This document shows positions 54,414 to 63,818 of a DNA stretch of 64,000 nucleotides, one piece after another. Below the pieces are notes generated by a model. That model was not told the DNA's origin. It made no database searches and was given only the letters and a program-made list of their open reading frames with translations. Source of the stretch: Actinomycetes bacterium. GTDB lineage: Bacteria > Actinomycetota > Acidimicrobiia > Acidimicrobiales > Ilumatobacteraceae. Made by a program: the position numbers and the translations under genes. The stretch lies in assembly GCA_021414085.1 (NCBI GenBank), contig JAIOPC010000005.1:16748-80747 (forward strand). Reading direction: 5' to 3'. How positions within the stretch are numbered: position 1 is the stretch's first letter; every line of letters starts with the position of its first letter.

Positions 54414-55367
54414 ATGAAGCGGTTCATTCTCAAACGTGTTGCCTCCATGGTTGTCACACTGTGGTTGCTTTCGACCATCGTCTTCATGGTCGTCAATGTT
54501 CTGCCCGGAAACGTCGCGCGCAAGGTGCTCGGCGGCCAGGCGCTTGAGGAAGACGTCATTCGGCTGAACGCCCGCCTCGGCACCGACAAACCATTGCTCG
54601 AGCAGTACTGGACGTCGATCAGGCGGATCTTCACGCTCAGCTTCGGCGACTCGTACAAGAGCCAAGTACCCGTCTCCGACATCATCTTCCCGGCGCTGGG
54701 TCGTTCGGCCAAACTCGCGCTGCTGGCCTTCATCATCACCATCCCACTTTCGATTGCGGCTGGCATTTACGCCGCGCGCCGGCAGGACAAGCCGATCGAC
54801 AGGGCCATCGTCACTGTCGGCTTGTCGACCTCAGCGATTCCCGAGTTCGTGACTGCGACTGTTCTGCTCGTTGTATTCGCCGTCAAGCTCAATCTCGGCA
54901 AGGTGTACGCCAACCCGCCCGATGGGGTCGGTCTGTTCGGACAGTTGGAGTACTTATTGCTCCCCGCGCTCGCCATGTCGATCGCCTATTTCGGATACAT
55001 CGCCCGAATGACGCGAGCCGGTGTGATCGGCGCGTTGCACGCCGACTTCACGCGCACGGCGGTCATGAAGGGCCTCTCTCAGGGCCAGGTCATGCGCCGC
55101 CACGTGCTTCGCAACGCGATGGCGCCAACGATCGTCGTCATCAGCACCTCTGTTGGCTACCTCATTGGCGGCATCGTCGGTGTCGAGAAAGTGTTCAACT
55201 ACGCGGGGCTCGGGCAAACGATGCTTGATGCGGTCAACAAGAGCGACATTCCGGTGCTGCAGGGCGCGGTACTTCTGGTGGGCATCATTTACATGGTGTC
55301 GACGCTGCTCGCCGATCTCTTCATTGCGTACCTCAACCCTCGCGTACGTCTGGAGAAGTCGAGATGA
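54414..55367 (+). CDS. ABC importer permease 1 (DppB-like)
   Basis: The 317-aa permease begins MKRFILKRVASMVVTLWLLS and has the DppB/OppB-type profile: early TM, RLGTDKPLLEQYWTSI, then a BPD transporter domain with an EAA-like loop around FTRTAVMKGLSQGQVMRRHVLRNAM. ATG 54414 has AAGGAA upstream. It overlaps the second permease by ATGA. It should form the channel with DppC-like partner and the fused ATPase. Confidence 0.94.
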   Translation: MKRFILKRVASMVVTLWLLSTIVFMVVNVLPGNVARKVLGGQALEEDVIRLNARLGTDKPLLEQYWTSIRRIFTLSFGDSYKSQVPVSDIIFPALGRSAKLALLAFIITIPLSIAAGIYAARRQDKPIDRAIVTVGLSTSAIPEFVTATVLLVVFAVKLNLGKVYANPPDGVGLFGQLEYLLLPALAMSIAYFGYIARMTRAGVIGALHADFTRTAVMKGLSQGQVMRRHVLRNAMAPTIVVISTSVGYLIGGIVGVEKVFNYAGLGQTMLDAVNKSDIPVLQGAVLLVGIIYMVSTLLADLFIAYLNPRVRLEKSR

Positions 55368-56236
55368 GCGCAACACAGCCCACTACAAGCGGTCTCAGCG
55401 AGCGAAAGCAAGCTCGGCGCGAGAACTGGCGGCTCATCGTCCGTCGCCCGGCTTTCATCGTCGGTGTGGCGATCGTGCTCTTCTGGGTCATATGCGCGCT
55501 GTTCCCCGATTTCATTGCTCCGCATCACCCGCTCGACTACCGCACGGGCAAGCACTTGCCGCCAGGGTGGGGCCACCTGTTCGGCACCGATTCCACCGGC
55601 CGCGATGTTCTCTCGCGGGTAGTCGCCGGTGCGCGCGACGTGCTCCGGATCGCTCCGGCCGCGGCGATTCTGGGTGTGTTCTTTGGCGTCATTCTCGGCT
55701 TACTGCAGGGCTACCTCGGCGGCTGGGTCGATCTTCTGGCCAGCCGCATCGTCGAGGCGTTCCTCTCGCTGCCGGTGGTGTTGGTCGGTTTGTTGGCCAT
55801 CACGACTCTTGGGCGTTCGAACGTGGTCGTCATCGGCGTGGTCGCCGTGCTGTTCACACCGATCGTCGCCCGCACAGTTCGCGCCGCGGTGCTTGCCGAA
55901 CGCGAGCTTGACTACGTGACGTCGGCGAAACTCCGCGGCGAGTCCAAGGCATTCATCATGTTCCGCGAGATTCTGCCCAACGTTTCGGGGCCGATCATCG
56001 TCGAATTGACCGTCCGTATGGGCTACGCCGTCTTCACAGTTGCAACCCTCTCGTTCCTCGGCGCGGGTCCGCCGCCACCTTCTCCCGACTGGGGCGTGCA
56101 AGTGAGCGACACCTACAACAACCTGATCGCCGACTTCTGGTGGCCGACGTTCTTCCCCGCCATGGCCATCGCCTCCCTGGTGATCGCCGTCAGTCTCATC
56201 GCCGACTCTGTGCAGTCGGTATTGGAGGCGTCATGA
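55364..56236 (+). CDS. ABC importer permease 2 (DppC-like)
   Basis: The 290-aa permease has the DppC/OppC-type N-terminus (RRPAFIVGVAIVLFWVICALFPDFIAPH), LFGTDSTGRDVLSRVVAGARDV, and an EAA-like loop around YVTSAKLRGESKAFIMFREILPN. The start overlaps the previous stop by 4 bp and the stop overlaps the ATPase start (ATGA), so translation is coupled through the transporter. No further oddities. Confidence 0.94.
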   Translation: MSATQPTTSGLSERKQARRENWRLIVRRPAFIVGVAIVLFWVICALFPDFIAPHHPLDYRTGKHLPPGWGHLFGTDSTGRDVLSRVVAGARDVLRIAPAAAILGVFFGVILGLLQGYLGGWVDLLASRIVEAFLSLPVVLVGLLAITTLGRSNVVVIGVVAVLFTPIVARTVRAAVLAERELDYVTSAKLRGESKAFIMFREILPNVSGPIIVELTVRMGYAVFTVATLSFLGAGPPPPSPDWGVQVSDTYNNLIADFWWPTFFPAMAIASLVIAVSLIADSVQSVLEAS

Positions 56237-58296
56237 GCAAGAACGCCCCGACCACACTGGGCTCAAACCCGACGAAGCTGCAGCCGGCGCTCTCGGTCGA
56301 GGACTTAGAGGTCGTCTACACAGTCCGCGGCGTCGACCGCGCGGTGCTCCGCGGAGTGTCGTTCAGCGTTGCTCCCGGTGAGGCCTACGGATTAGTCGGC
56401 GAGTCGGGCTGCGGCAAGTCGACCACCGCCTACGCAGCGCTGCGCTACCTGCCTAGCAACGGCAAGATCGTTGGCGGTCACGTACGCGTCGGCGGTCGCG
56501 ACCTCACCGAAATGACCGACGACGAGTTGCAGCAGTTCCGTGCGCACGAGGCATCGATGGTCTATCAAGACCCTTCGCAAGCGCTGAACCCAACGTTGCG
56601 CGTGGGCAAACAGATCATCGAGAGTTTCACCTTGCTCGGCCACGACAATGCGACAGCAGCGACGATGGCCGTCGAGGCCTTGAAGAAGGTTCGCATCGCC
56701 GACCCGACGCGCGTGATGGATCGGTACCCATTTCAGTTGTCCGGAGGCATGCAGCAGCGAGTCGTCATTGCGATGGCTCTGGCCTGCAACCCGACGCTGT
56801 TGGTACTCGACGAGCCCACGACCGGCCTCGATGCGACGGTTGAGGCGGAGGTTCTCGATCTGGTGCGTGTCCTGCGCCAAGAGAGCGACGCCGCCGTGCT
56901 GCTGATTGCGCACAACCTGGGCATCATTCGCGGCCTGTGCGATCGAGTCGGAGTCATGTACGCCGGCCGCATCGTCGAGGAAGGCCCGAGCGCACAGGTT
57001 TTCGACGACCCGCGTCATCCCTACACCGTCGGCTTGCTGCGTTCGCTCCCCCGCCACGGCGTGCGCAAGACCGAACGCGCGCTCGCGACTATCCCGGGCA
57101 TCCTTCCGCTCATCGGCTCGGACCTACCCACATGTGTGTACGTCGATCGCTGCCCGATTGCCACCGACTTGTGCCGCACCACGATGCCGCCGGTCGTTCC
57201 CGTCGGCAATAAGGGCGACCGCTTCACGCTCTGTCATCACCCCGACCAGATCGCGGCCATAGAAGAGCCTGCGGTGTCGGTCAACATCAGTGTGCTGGCA
57301 CCTTCCGACGAGAACCCGGGAGTGCTCGAGCTCAGTCACGTCTCCAAGACGTTCAAACAGCGCAACCTGTCGATTCCAGCGCTCGTCGATGTCGAGCTCG
57401 ATCTCGCCGTCGGCGAAACCCTTGGCATTGTCGGCGAGTCGGGCTCCGGTAAGTCGACGCTCGCGAAGGCGATCCTCGGCATCGAGGCAGCGGACTCCGG
57501 TGGCTCCGTGTCGCTCGACGGTCGCGTGGTGATGGCCTCCACCGTTGGCCGTACGGCGGACGATAAGCGCTCGATGCAAATGATCTTCCAAAACCCCGAC
57601 TCGGCGCTCAACCGGTCGTGGTCGGTTCGACACATCCTGACGCGTAGCGTCGAGAAGCTGACCAACATCAAAGGCGACGCCGCCAACCAGCGAGTCGAGC
57701 AGCTTGCCGAGCACCTGCGCCTGACGCCACGGCACCTTGACTTGAAGCCGCGCCAGTTGTCGGGCGGGCTCAAGCAGCGCGTTGCGATCGCCCGCGCGTT
57801 CGCTGGCGATCCACGCATCGTGGTGTGCGACGAGCCGACGAGTGCGCTCGACGTATCGGTGCAGGCAGCGATTCTCAACCTGCTCGCCGATCTGCAAACG
57901 GAACAGAAGACGAGTTACGTCTTCATCACGCACGACATGGGTGTCGTGCGCTACCTGGCCGACCGCATCGCGGTCATGTACCTGGGCCGCATCCAGGAAA
58001 TCGGGCCAACCGACGATGTCTTCAACGGACCGAACCATCCGTACACCGAAGCGCTGTTGTCGGCGATCCCGAGCGTCGATGGCGAGATCGTCACGCGTAT
58101 TCGTTTGGAAGGCGAGATCCCCTCGCCCGCCAACCCACCGTCGGGCTGTGTGTTCCACCCGCGGTGCCCGCGAGTGATCCCGGGAGTGTGTGAAGTCACC
58201 GAGCCGCCGTTGCGCGAAGTATCGCCAGGGCACGCCATGCGCTGCCACATCCCGGTCGCCGAACTGATCGAACTGCAGCGCAAGCCGAGCAAATGA
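56233..58296 (+). CDS. ABC importer ATPase, DppD-DppF fusion
   Basis: This 687-aa protein carries two nucleotide-binding domains. The first (Walker A GESGCGKST, about 56-64; LSGGMQQRVVIAMALA) ends with the oligopeptide-family C-terminal segment TCVYVDRCPIATDLCR. The second (GESGSGKST, about 401-409; LSGGLKQRVAIARAF) ends likewise with CVFHPRCPRVIPGVC. These Cys-rich tails mark the peptide/opine/nickel importer subfamily. Both halves look active. ATG 56233 is chosen by its ATGA overlap with the permease stop; an open frame reaches further upstream inside that gene. Four-base overlap also with the next gene. Confidence 0.94.
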   Translation: MSKNAPTTLGSNPTKLQPALSVEDLEVVYTVRGVDRAVLRGVSFSVAPGEAYGLVGESGCGKSTTAYAALRYLPSNGKIVGGHVRVGGRDLTEMTDDELQQFRAHEASMVYQDPSQALNPTLRVGKQIIESFTLLGHDNATAATMAVEALKKVRIADPTRVMDRYPFQLSGGMQQRVVIAMALACNPTLLVLDEPTTGLDATVEAEVLDLVRVLRQESDAAVLLIAHNLGIIRGLCDRVGVMYAGRIVEEGPSAQVFDDPRHPYTVGLLRSLPRHGVRKTERALATIPGILPLIGSDLPTCVYVDRCPIATDLCRTTMPPVVPVGNKGDRFTLCHHPDQIAAIEEPAVSVNISVLAPSDENPGVLELSHVSKTFKQRNLSIPALVDVELDLAVGETLGIVGESGSGKSTLAKAILGIEAADSGGSVSLDGRVVMASTVGRTADDKRSMQMIFQNPDSALNRSWSVRHILTRSVEKLTNIKGDAANQRVEQLAEHLRLTPRHLDLKPRQLSGGLKQRVAIARAFAGDPRIVVCDEPTSALDVSVQAAILNLLADLQTEQKTSYVFITHDMGVVRYLADRIAVMYLGRIQEIGPTDDVFNGPNHPYTEALLSAIPSVDGEIVTRIRLEGEIPSPANPPSGCVFHPRCPRVIPGVCEVTEPPLREVSPGHAMRCHIPVAELIELQRKPSK

Positions 58297-59843
58297 CGCA
58301 GCCAGAGGCCGCACCTCCCCGGCTGCGGACGGGCGGTCGCGCCGGACGGGCAGCAACTCGCGCTGCGAGCGCACACGCGCAAGGCCCGCCCTACATCGAG
58401 CGCCAGATTGCGCCGTACGAACTTCTGGATGCGGATGCGTTGTCGTTGATGGAGTCGAAGGCCGACCAGATTCTGGGCGAGGTCGGCATCGAAATCCGCG
58501 ACGACGCTGAGGCACTGCAGCTGTTTCGAGCTGCTGGCGCCGTAGTCGATGGTCTGAACGTGCGCTTTCAACCGGGGCAGGTGCGCGAACTTTGCGCCAC
58601 GGCTCCCACAGAGTTCACGCAACACGCACGCAATCCTGCGCGCTCAGTTCAAATCGGCGGCAACAACGTGGTGCTCGCGCCCACCTACGGCTCGCCGTTT
58701 GTGCGTGACCTGCCGGGTGGCCGCCGCTACGGCACCATCGCCGACTTCCAGAACTTCGTCAAGCTCGCCTACTCCACACCATGGCTGCATCACTCTGGCG
58801 GCACGGTGTGCGAACCAACCGATGTGGCAGTCAACAAGCGCCACCTCGACATGGTGTATGCCCATCTGCGTTACGGCGACAAAGGTTTCATGGGTTCTGT
58901 GACAGCCCCACAACGTGCAGCCGACAGCATCGAAATGGCGCGGATCGCCTTCGGTGCCGAGTTCGTCGACAGCAACTGCGTCATCTTGGGCAACGTCAAT
59001 GTCAACTCCCCACTTGTCTGGGACGCGACGATGACTGGCGCGCTCAAGACCTACGCGGCGGCGAACCAAGCAGCAGTGGTCGTACCGTTCATCCTCGGTG
59101 GAGCGATGGGCCCCGTCACCACGGCAGGGGCCGTCGCACAAGCTCACGCAGAAACGATGGTGGGCGTGGCGCTGACGCAACTGGTGCGACCCGGCGCTCC
59201 AGTCATCTACGGCAACTTCCTGTCCTCGATGGCGCTGCGCAGTGGCAGCCCGACCTTCGGCATGCCAGAGCCAGCGCTGGGTTCACTGATCGTCGGGCAA
59301 TTGGCGCGCCGCGTCGGCTTGCCGTTGCGCTGTTCGGGCGCATTCACATCGTCGAAGGTTCCCGATGGGCAGGCGATGGCCGAGTCGACGGTCAGCATGA
59401 TGTCGGCGCTGCTATGTGGTGCCAACTTCATTCTCCATTCGGCCGGCTGGCTAGAGGGCGGGCTGGCGATGGGCTACGAGAAGTTCATGATGGATCTCGA
59501 TCTTTGCGGCGCCGCCCACACGTACCTGAAGGGTGTGTCGCTCGACGACGATCAGTTTGCGCTCGACGCGTTCAACGAGGTCGGGCCAGGCAAGCACTTC
59601 TTCGGCTCGCAGCACACGCTGCGCCACTACGAGACCGCGTTCTACGAGCCACCGCTCAGCGACAGCAACTCATTCGAACAATGGCGCGATGCAGGTGAGA
59701 CGACAAGCGAGCAGCGCGCCGCCGTGCTCGTGCGTGAAACGCTGGCCAACTACGAGATGCCACCGATGGACGAAGCGACCGACGAGGCCTTGCTCGACTT
59801 TATGGGCCGCCGAAAGTCGGAGATGACCGACCAGTGGTACTAG
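58293..59843 (+). CDS. MttB-family (COG5598) methyltransferase 2
   Basis: This 516-aa homologue of the first methyltransferase gene shares ADSIEMARIAFGAE, FILGGAMGPVTTAGAVAQAHAE, GSPTFGMPEPA, HSAGWLEGGL and NEVGPGKHFFGSQHT. The two differ in the active-site region and so probably handle different methyl donors. The stop is TAG at the very end of the protein, not a candidate pyrrolysine codon. It overlaps the fused ATPase by 4 bp and lies 4 nt before the DgcA-like gene. No partner corrinoid protein is encoded in the window. Confidence 0.83.
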   Translation: MTQPEAAPPRLRTGGRAGRAATRAASAHAQGPPYIERQIAPYELLDADALSLMESKADQILGEVGIEIRDDAEALQLFRAAGAVVDGLNVRFQPGQVRELCATAPTEFTQHARNPARSVQIGGNNVVLAPTYGSPFVRDLPGGRRYGTIADFQNFVKLAYSTPWLHHSGGTVCEPTDVAVNKRHLDMVYAHLRYGDKGFMGSVTAPQRAADSIEMARIAFGAEFVDSNCVILGNVNVNSPLVWDATMTGALKTYAAANQAAVVVPFILGGAMGPVTTAGAVAQAHAETMVGVALTQLVRPGAPVIYGNFLSSMALRSGSPTFGMPEPALGSLIVGQLARRVGLPLRCSGAFTSSKVPDGQAMAESTVSMMSALLCGANFILHSAGWLEGGLAMGYEKFMMDLDLCGAAHTYLKGVSLDDDQFALDAFNEVGPGKHFFGSQHTLRHYETAFYEPPLSDSNSFEQWRDAGETTSEQRAAVLVRETLANYEMPPMDEATDEALLDFMGRRKSEMTDQWY

Positions 59844-59847
59844 TCCT

Positions 59848-61893
59848 GTGAACGTCAGCGACGATCCGCTGCTGCAGCCATATCAACTGAAACACCTGCG
59901 GTTGAAGAACCGCGTGATGAGCACGGCGCACGAGCCGGCGTATAGCGAAGACGGCATGCCCAAGGATCGGTATCGGGCGTATCACGTCGAGAAGGCCAAG
60001 GGGGGCTTGGCGTTGACGATGACCGCTGGCACGGCCATTGTCAGCCCCGACAGTCCCCCGGCGTTCGGCAACCTGCATGCCTACGACGATGCAATCGTGC
60101 CGTGGATCCGGCGGATGACCGACGAGATTCACGCGCACGACTGCGCGGCGATGATTCAGATCAGTCACCTCGGACGCCGTACGGGCTGGGGGCAAGACGA
60201 CTGGCTGCCCGTCGTCGCACCGTCGCGACTGCGCGAGCCGGCACACCGCACCCATCCGAAGGAAGCCGAACTGTGGGACATCCGGCGCATTGTCGGCCAC
60301 TACGCCGATGCCGCCGAACGGATGAAAGTCGGTGGCATGGATGGCGTCGAGGTCGAGGCGTACGGACACCTCTTCGATCAGTTTTGGTCGCCCGCAACCA
60401 ATCGGCGTACGGATGAGTACGGGGGCAGCTTCGAAAACCGCTTGCGCTTTCCGTTGGAGGTGTTGGGCGCGATCCGCGCGAGGGTCGGAGACGACTTCCT
60501 GCTCGGCGTGCGCATGGCCGTCGACGAGACACGCGAGGACGGAATTGATGCACCCACAGGGCTGCGCATTCTTGAACGCTTGACCAACGACGGGTTGATC
60601 GACTTTGTCAACGTGATCCGAGGCAGCATCGTCACCGACGCCGTGCTGAGTGATGTGATCCCGATCCACGGCATGGCGTCGGCTCCACATCTCGAGTTCG
60701 CCGGACATGTCCGCGAGACGAGCAAGCTGGCGGTGTTTCACGCGGCGAAGATCGACGACGTCGCAACGGCGCGTCACGCGATTCGCGACAGCAAGGTCGA
60801 CATGATCGGCATGACCCGTGCACATCTCGCTGATCCGTACCTCGTCCGCAAGATTGAACTCGGGCAAGAGTCATCGATTCGCCCGTGCGTTGGTGCGACC
60901 TATTGCCTCGATCGCATCTATATGGCTGGTGAGGCGCTGTGCATCCACAACGCCGCGACGGGGCGCGAGCTGACGATGCCGCACGTGATCCCCAAGGCCG
61001 ACGTCGCCCGACGCGTGCTGGTGATCGGTGCCGGACCGGGCGGGTTGGAAGCAGCACGAGTGTGCGCCGAGCGCGGGCATTCTGTGACGCTGCTTGAGGC
61101 GATGCCCTGGGCTGGCGGACAATTGCGGTTGGCAGCGCGCAATCCGCGACGACGCGATCTGATGGGCATCATCGACTGGCGCGTTTCGGAACTCGTGCGG
61201 CTCGGCGTCGACGTGCGCTACGACACTTTCGCCGATGAGAGCACCGTTGCGGCGCTGCAACCCGACGTCGTGATCGTCGCGACCGGCGGGCTGGCGCAGA
61301 ACCCGCGCGTCGAGTCCGGCAGCGAGCTGATGATCAGCGCGTGGGACGTCGTGGGCGGCGATGCCAGCCCAAAGGGTGATGTGATCTTGTTCGATGACGA
61401 CGGCACACACTCGGCCATGACGACCGCCGAGATACTTGCCCGCAGTGGAGCTCGCGTCGAGGTGGTGACACCGGAACGAACCGTCGGCGTCGATGTCGGT
61501 GGCCTCAACATGGTGCCGTACGCCAGAGCTCTCAACGAGACCGACACGCGAGTCACGCTCAATCAGCGCGTGCTGTCGATACAGCGCGACGGCGATGGAC
61601 GGCTGCGAGCAGAGATCGGAAGCGATCACTCCCCGGTTCGCCACGAGCGCATCGTCGACGCTGTCGTCGGCGATCACGGCGTGCTCGCCAACGACGAGCT
61701 GTACCACGCGCTGGTGCCCAACTCGCTCAATTTGGGAGAGGTGGATCACGCTGCCCTGATTGGTGGCACGCCGCAACGCGTGCGCACCAATCCGGCGGGT
61801 TCGTACGAGTTATTCAGAATCGGCGACGCCGTCGCCGGCCGCAACATTCACGCAGCGATCTACGACGCGCTCAGGTTGTGCAAAGACCTGTAG
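59848..61893 (+). CDS. DgcA/StcD-type NADH:flavin oxidoreductase
   Basis: The 681-aa protein has an FMN TIM barrel (about 1-340), an iron-sulfur loop, and an FAD/NAD(P) domain with VLVIGAGPGGLEAARVCAERGH (about 391-412). It resembles trimethylamine dehydrogenase, and the C-terminal YELFRIGDAVAGRNIHAAIYDALR fits, from memory, the DgcA demethylase of Pseudomonas. In the cluster loop Cys347, Cys353 and Cys365 are present, but the second Cys is Ala350 (CVGATYC); I recall the same substitution in DgcA. It should oxidatively demethylate an N-methylated amine. GTG 59848. Confidence 0.86.
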   Translation: MNVSDDPLLQPYQLKHLRLKNRVMSTAHEPAYSEDGMPKDRYRAYHVEKAKGGLALTMTAGTAIVSPDSPPAFGNLHAYDDAIVPWIRRMTDEIHAHDCAAMIQISHLGRRTGWGQDDWLPVVAPSRLREPAHRTHPKEAELWDIRRIVGHYADAAERMKVGGMDGVEVEAYGHLFDQFWSPATNRRTDEYGGSFENRLRFPLEVLGAIRARVGDDFLLGVRMAVDETREDGIDAPTGLRILERLTNDGLIDFVNVIRGSIVTDAVLSDVIPIHGMASAPHLEFAGHVRETSKLAVFHAAKIDDVATARHAIRDSKVDMIGMTRAHLADPYLVRKIELGQESSIRPCVGATYCLDRIYMAGEALCIHNAATGRELTMPHVIPKADVARRVLVIGAGPGGLEAARVCAERGHSVTLLEAMPWAGGQLRLAARNPRRRDLMGIIDWRVSELVRLGVDVRYDTFADESTVAALQPDVVIVATGGLAQNPRVESGSELMISAWDVVGGDASPKGDVILFDDDGTHSAMTTAEILARSGARVEVVTPERTVGVDVGGLNMVPYARALNETDTRVTLNQRVLSIQRDGDGRLRAEIGSDHSPVRHERIVDAVVGDHGVLANDELYHALVPNSLNLGEVDHAALIGGTPQRVRTNPAGSYELFRIGDAVAGRNIHAAIYDALRLCKDL

Positions 61894-61897
61894 TCGG

Positions 61898-62005
61898 TCA
61901 GATGCCGGATTTGCCTGACTTCTTGGCCTGCTTGACGGCGCGCTTTTCCTTCAACGACTTGCCGACCTTCTTGGCGCCGGCCTTTTGTGGTGTCTTTCCA
62001 GGCAT
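61898..62005 (-). CDS. Small Lys-rich protein (35 aa)
   Basis: This 35-residue protein begins MPGKTPQKAGAKKVGKSLK and ends KSGKSGI, with about one third Lys. GGAGG is well placed before ATG 62005. Similar short basic proteins containing SLKEKRA-type motifs occur in actinobacteria, function unknown; nucleic-acid binding is plausible. It lies between the DgcA-like gene and fhs, on the opposite strand. Confidence 0.65.
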   Translation of the reverse strand: MPGKTPQKAGAKKVGKSLKEKRAVKQAKKSGKSGI

Positions 62006-62106
62006 GTGCCCTCCTTGTAGAAGTTGTGCAGCACCCTAGTAGTTACAGGCCCGGTCGGACGTCGTTCCATATCGTGGGACCGTTCCGCATGGTGGACTCC
62101 CGGTGC

Positions 62107-62112
62107 TACAGT
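62107..62112 (+). promoter_or_regulatory. Putative -10 element of fhs
   Basis: TACAGT ends 8 nt before ATG 62121, with no ribosome-binding site in between, as expected for a leaderless promoter. No -35 was found. Confidence 0.4.
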
Positions 62113-62120
62113 TCGCGACC

Positions 62121-63818
62121 ATGTCCTTTCCTTCCGACCTTGAAATTGCCCGCGCTGGCAAGCTGATTCCCCTCACCGAAGTCGCCGCCAAGATGGGCAT
62201 CGGGCCACATCTGCTCGAGCAGCACGGCGACGAGCTGGCCAAGATCCGTTTGGAAGCGATCGACGAACTGAAGGATCGCCCGAAGGCGAAGTACGTCGTC
62301 GTCACGGCCATCACCCCGACGCCACTGGGCGAGGGTAAGACCACCACCACTGTCGGTCTCGGCCAGGCGATGCAGCACATCGGCAAGAACGCCGTCATCA
62401 GCCTGCGCCAGCCGAGCATGGGCCCGACGTTCGGCATCAAGGGTGGTGCTGCTGGTGGTGGTTATAGCCAGGTGATTCCGATGGAGCTGCTCAACCTGCA
62501 TCTCACTGGCGACTTCCATGCCGTGACCGCCGCGCACAACTTGCTGTCGGCGATGGTCGACAACCATCTCCATCAGGGCAACGAGCTGGAACTCGACATG
62601 CACAACATCACGTGGCGCCGGGTGCTCGACGTGAACGATCGCTCGCTGCGCAACATCATCGTCGGCCTCGGCGGCAAGATGGACGGTGTCACCCGCCAGA
62701 CCGGCTTCGACATCAACGCCGCGTCGGAGGTGATGGCCATCATCGCGCTCGCCACCTCGCTCGACGACATGCGCGCACGCATGGGCCGCATCGTGGTCGG
62801 CTACACGAAGGACGGCGATCCGGTCACCGCCGAGCAGCTGAAGGGCGCCGGCTCGATGGCCGTCATCATGAAGGAAGCACTGAAGCCGAACCTGCTGCAG
62901 ACGCTGGAGCACACACCGGTCATCGTGCACGCCGGACCGTTCGGCAACATCGCGCACGGCAACAGCAGCATCGTCGGCGACCTCATCGGCATCCGCGGTG
63001 GCGACTACCTCATCACCGAGGCCGGGTTCGGTGCCGACATGGGCGCCGAGCGCTTCTTCAACCTCAAGTGCCGCACCTCCGGCATGGTGCCCGACGCCGC
63101 GGTGCTCGTCGCCACGGTGCGCGCCCTGAAGGCGCACAGCGGAAAGTTCACGATCACCCCCGGCAAGCCGCTGCCCGCCGACCTGCTGGCCGAGAACCCC
63201 GACGACGTGCGCGCCGGCGCTGCCAACCTCATCAAGCAGATCGAGACCGTGACGGTGCACGGCGTCTCCCCCGTCGTCGCCATCAATGCGTTCCCCGGCG
63301 ACTTCGCCAGCGAGCACCAGGTCATCCGCGAGATCGCGGAGAGCGTCGGCGCTCGCGTGGCCGTGTGCACGCACTTCAGCGATGGCGGCAAGGGGGCCAC
63401 CGACCTGGCCCAGGCCGTGGTCGAAGCCTGCGACGAGCCGAGCAACTTCCAGTTCTGCTACGAGTCGGAGGACTCGCTGAAGACCAAAATCGAGAAGGTG
63501 GCCACCAAGATCTACGGCGCCGCCGCGGTCACCTACACCCCCGCTGCCAACACGCAGCTCGCCCGCTACGAGAAGAACGGCTTCGGCAACTTGCCGGTCT
63601 GCATCGCGAAGACCCACCTCTCCATCAGCGCCGACGCGTCGTTGAAGGGCGCCCCCACCGGACACACGGTCAACGTACGCGAGGTGCGGGCCAGCGTGGG
63701 CGCCGGGTTCATCTACCCCATCTGCGGCGACATGACAACCATGCCCGGCCTCGGCTCGGCTCCCGCCGCCAGCATCATCGACTTCGACGAGCACGGCGTC
63801 ATCCAAGGGTTGTCATGA
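62121..63818 (+). CDS. fhs: Formate-tetrahydrofolate ligase
   Basis: This 565-aa enzyme has the ATP-binding TPTPLGEGKTTTTVGLGQAM, FGIKGGAAGGGYSQV, NITWRRVLDVNDRSLR, EAGFGADMGAERFF and the C-terminal GDMTTMPGLGSAPAA. It interconverts formate, ATP and THF with 10-formyl-THF. Next to N-demethylating enzymes it may run in reverse, releasing formate and making ATP from the one-carbon pool. ATG 62121 is the first Met with a plausible -10 just upstream; the frame opens a few codons earlier. Its stop overlaps folD by ATGA. Confidence 0.97.
   Translation: MSFPSDLEIARAGKLIPLTEVAAKMGIGPHLLEQHGDELAKIRLEAIDELKDRPKAKYVVVTAITPTPLGEGKTTTTVGLGQAMQHIGKNAVISLRQPSMGPTFGIKGGAAGGGYSQVIPMELLNLHLTGDFHAVTAAHNLLSAMVDNHLHQGNELELDMHNITWRRVLDVNDRSLRNIIVGLGGKMDGVTRQTGFDINAASEVMAIIALATSLDDMRARMGRIVVGYTKDGDPVTAEQLKGAGSMAVIMKEALKPNLLQTLEHTPVIVHAGPFGNIAHGNSSIVGDLIGIRGGDYLITEAGFGADMGAERFFNLKCRTSGMVPDAAVLVATVRALKAHSGKFTITPGKPLPADLLAENPDDVRAGAANLIKQIETVTVHGVSPVVAINAFPGDFASEHQVIREIAESVGARVAVCTHFSDGGKGATDLAQAVVEACDEPSNFQFCYESEDSLKTKIEKVATKIYGAAAVTYTPAANTQLARYEKNGFGNLPVCIAKTHLSISADASLKGAPTGHTVNVREVRASVGAGFIYPICGDMTTMPGLGSAPAASIIDFDEHGVIQGLS

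Noticed and set aside
56140..56232. Upstream extension of the fused ABC ATPase
   Set aside because: It would lie inside the second permease; ATG 56233 overlaps its stop in the usual way.
59841..59843. TAG at the end of methyltransferase 2 as a pyrrolysine codon
   Set aside because: Pyrrolysine in MttB proteins lies mid-sequence. Here the protein is already full length at the TAG, and the DgcA-like start follows after 4 nt.
62106..63806. A 566-codon open frame on the minus strand, antisense to fhs
   Set aside because: It mirrors the codon structure of fhs, gives a His/Ala/Gly/Val-biased protein without any domain, and fhs is certain. Several other long antisense frames (for example under leuS and under the DMGDH-like gene) were rejected for the same reason.
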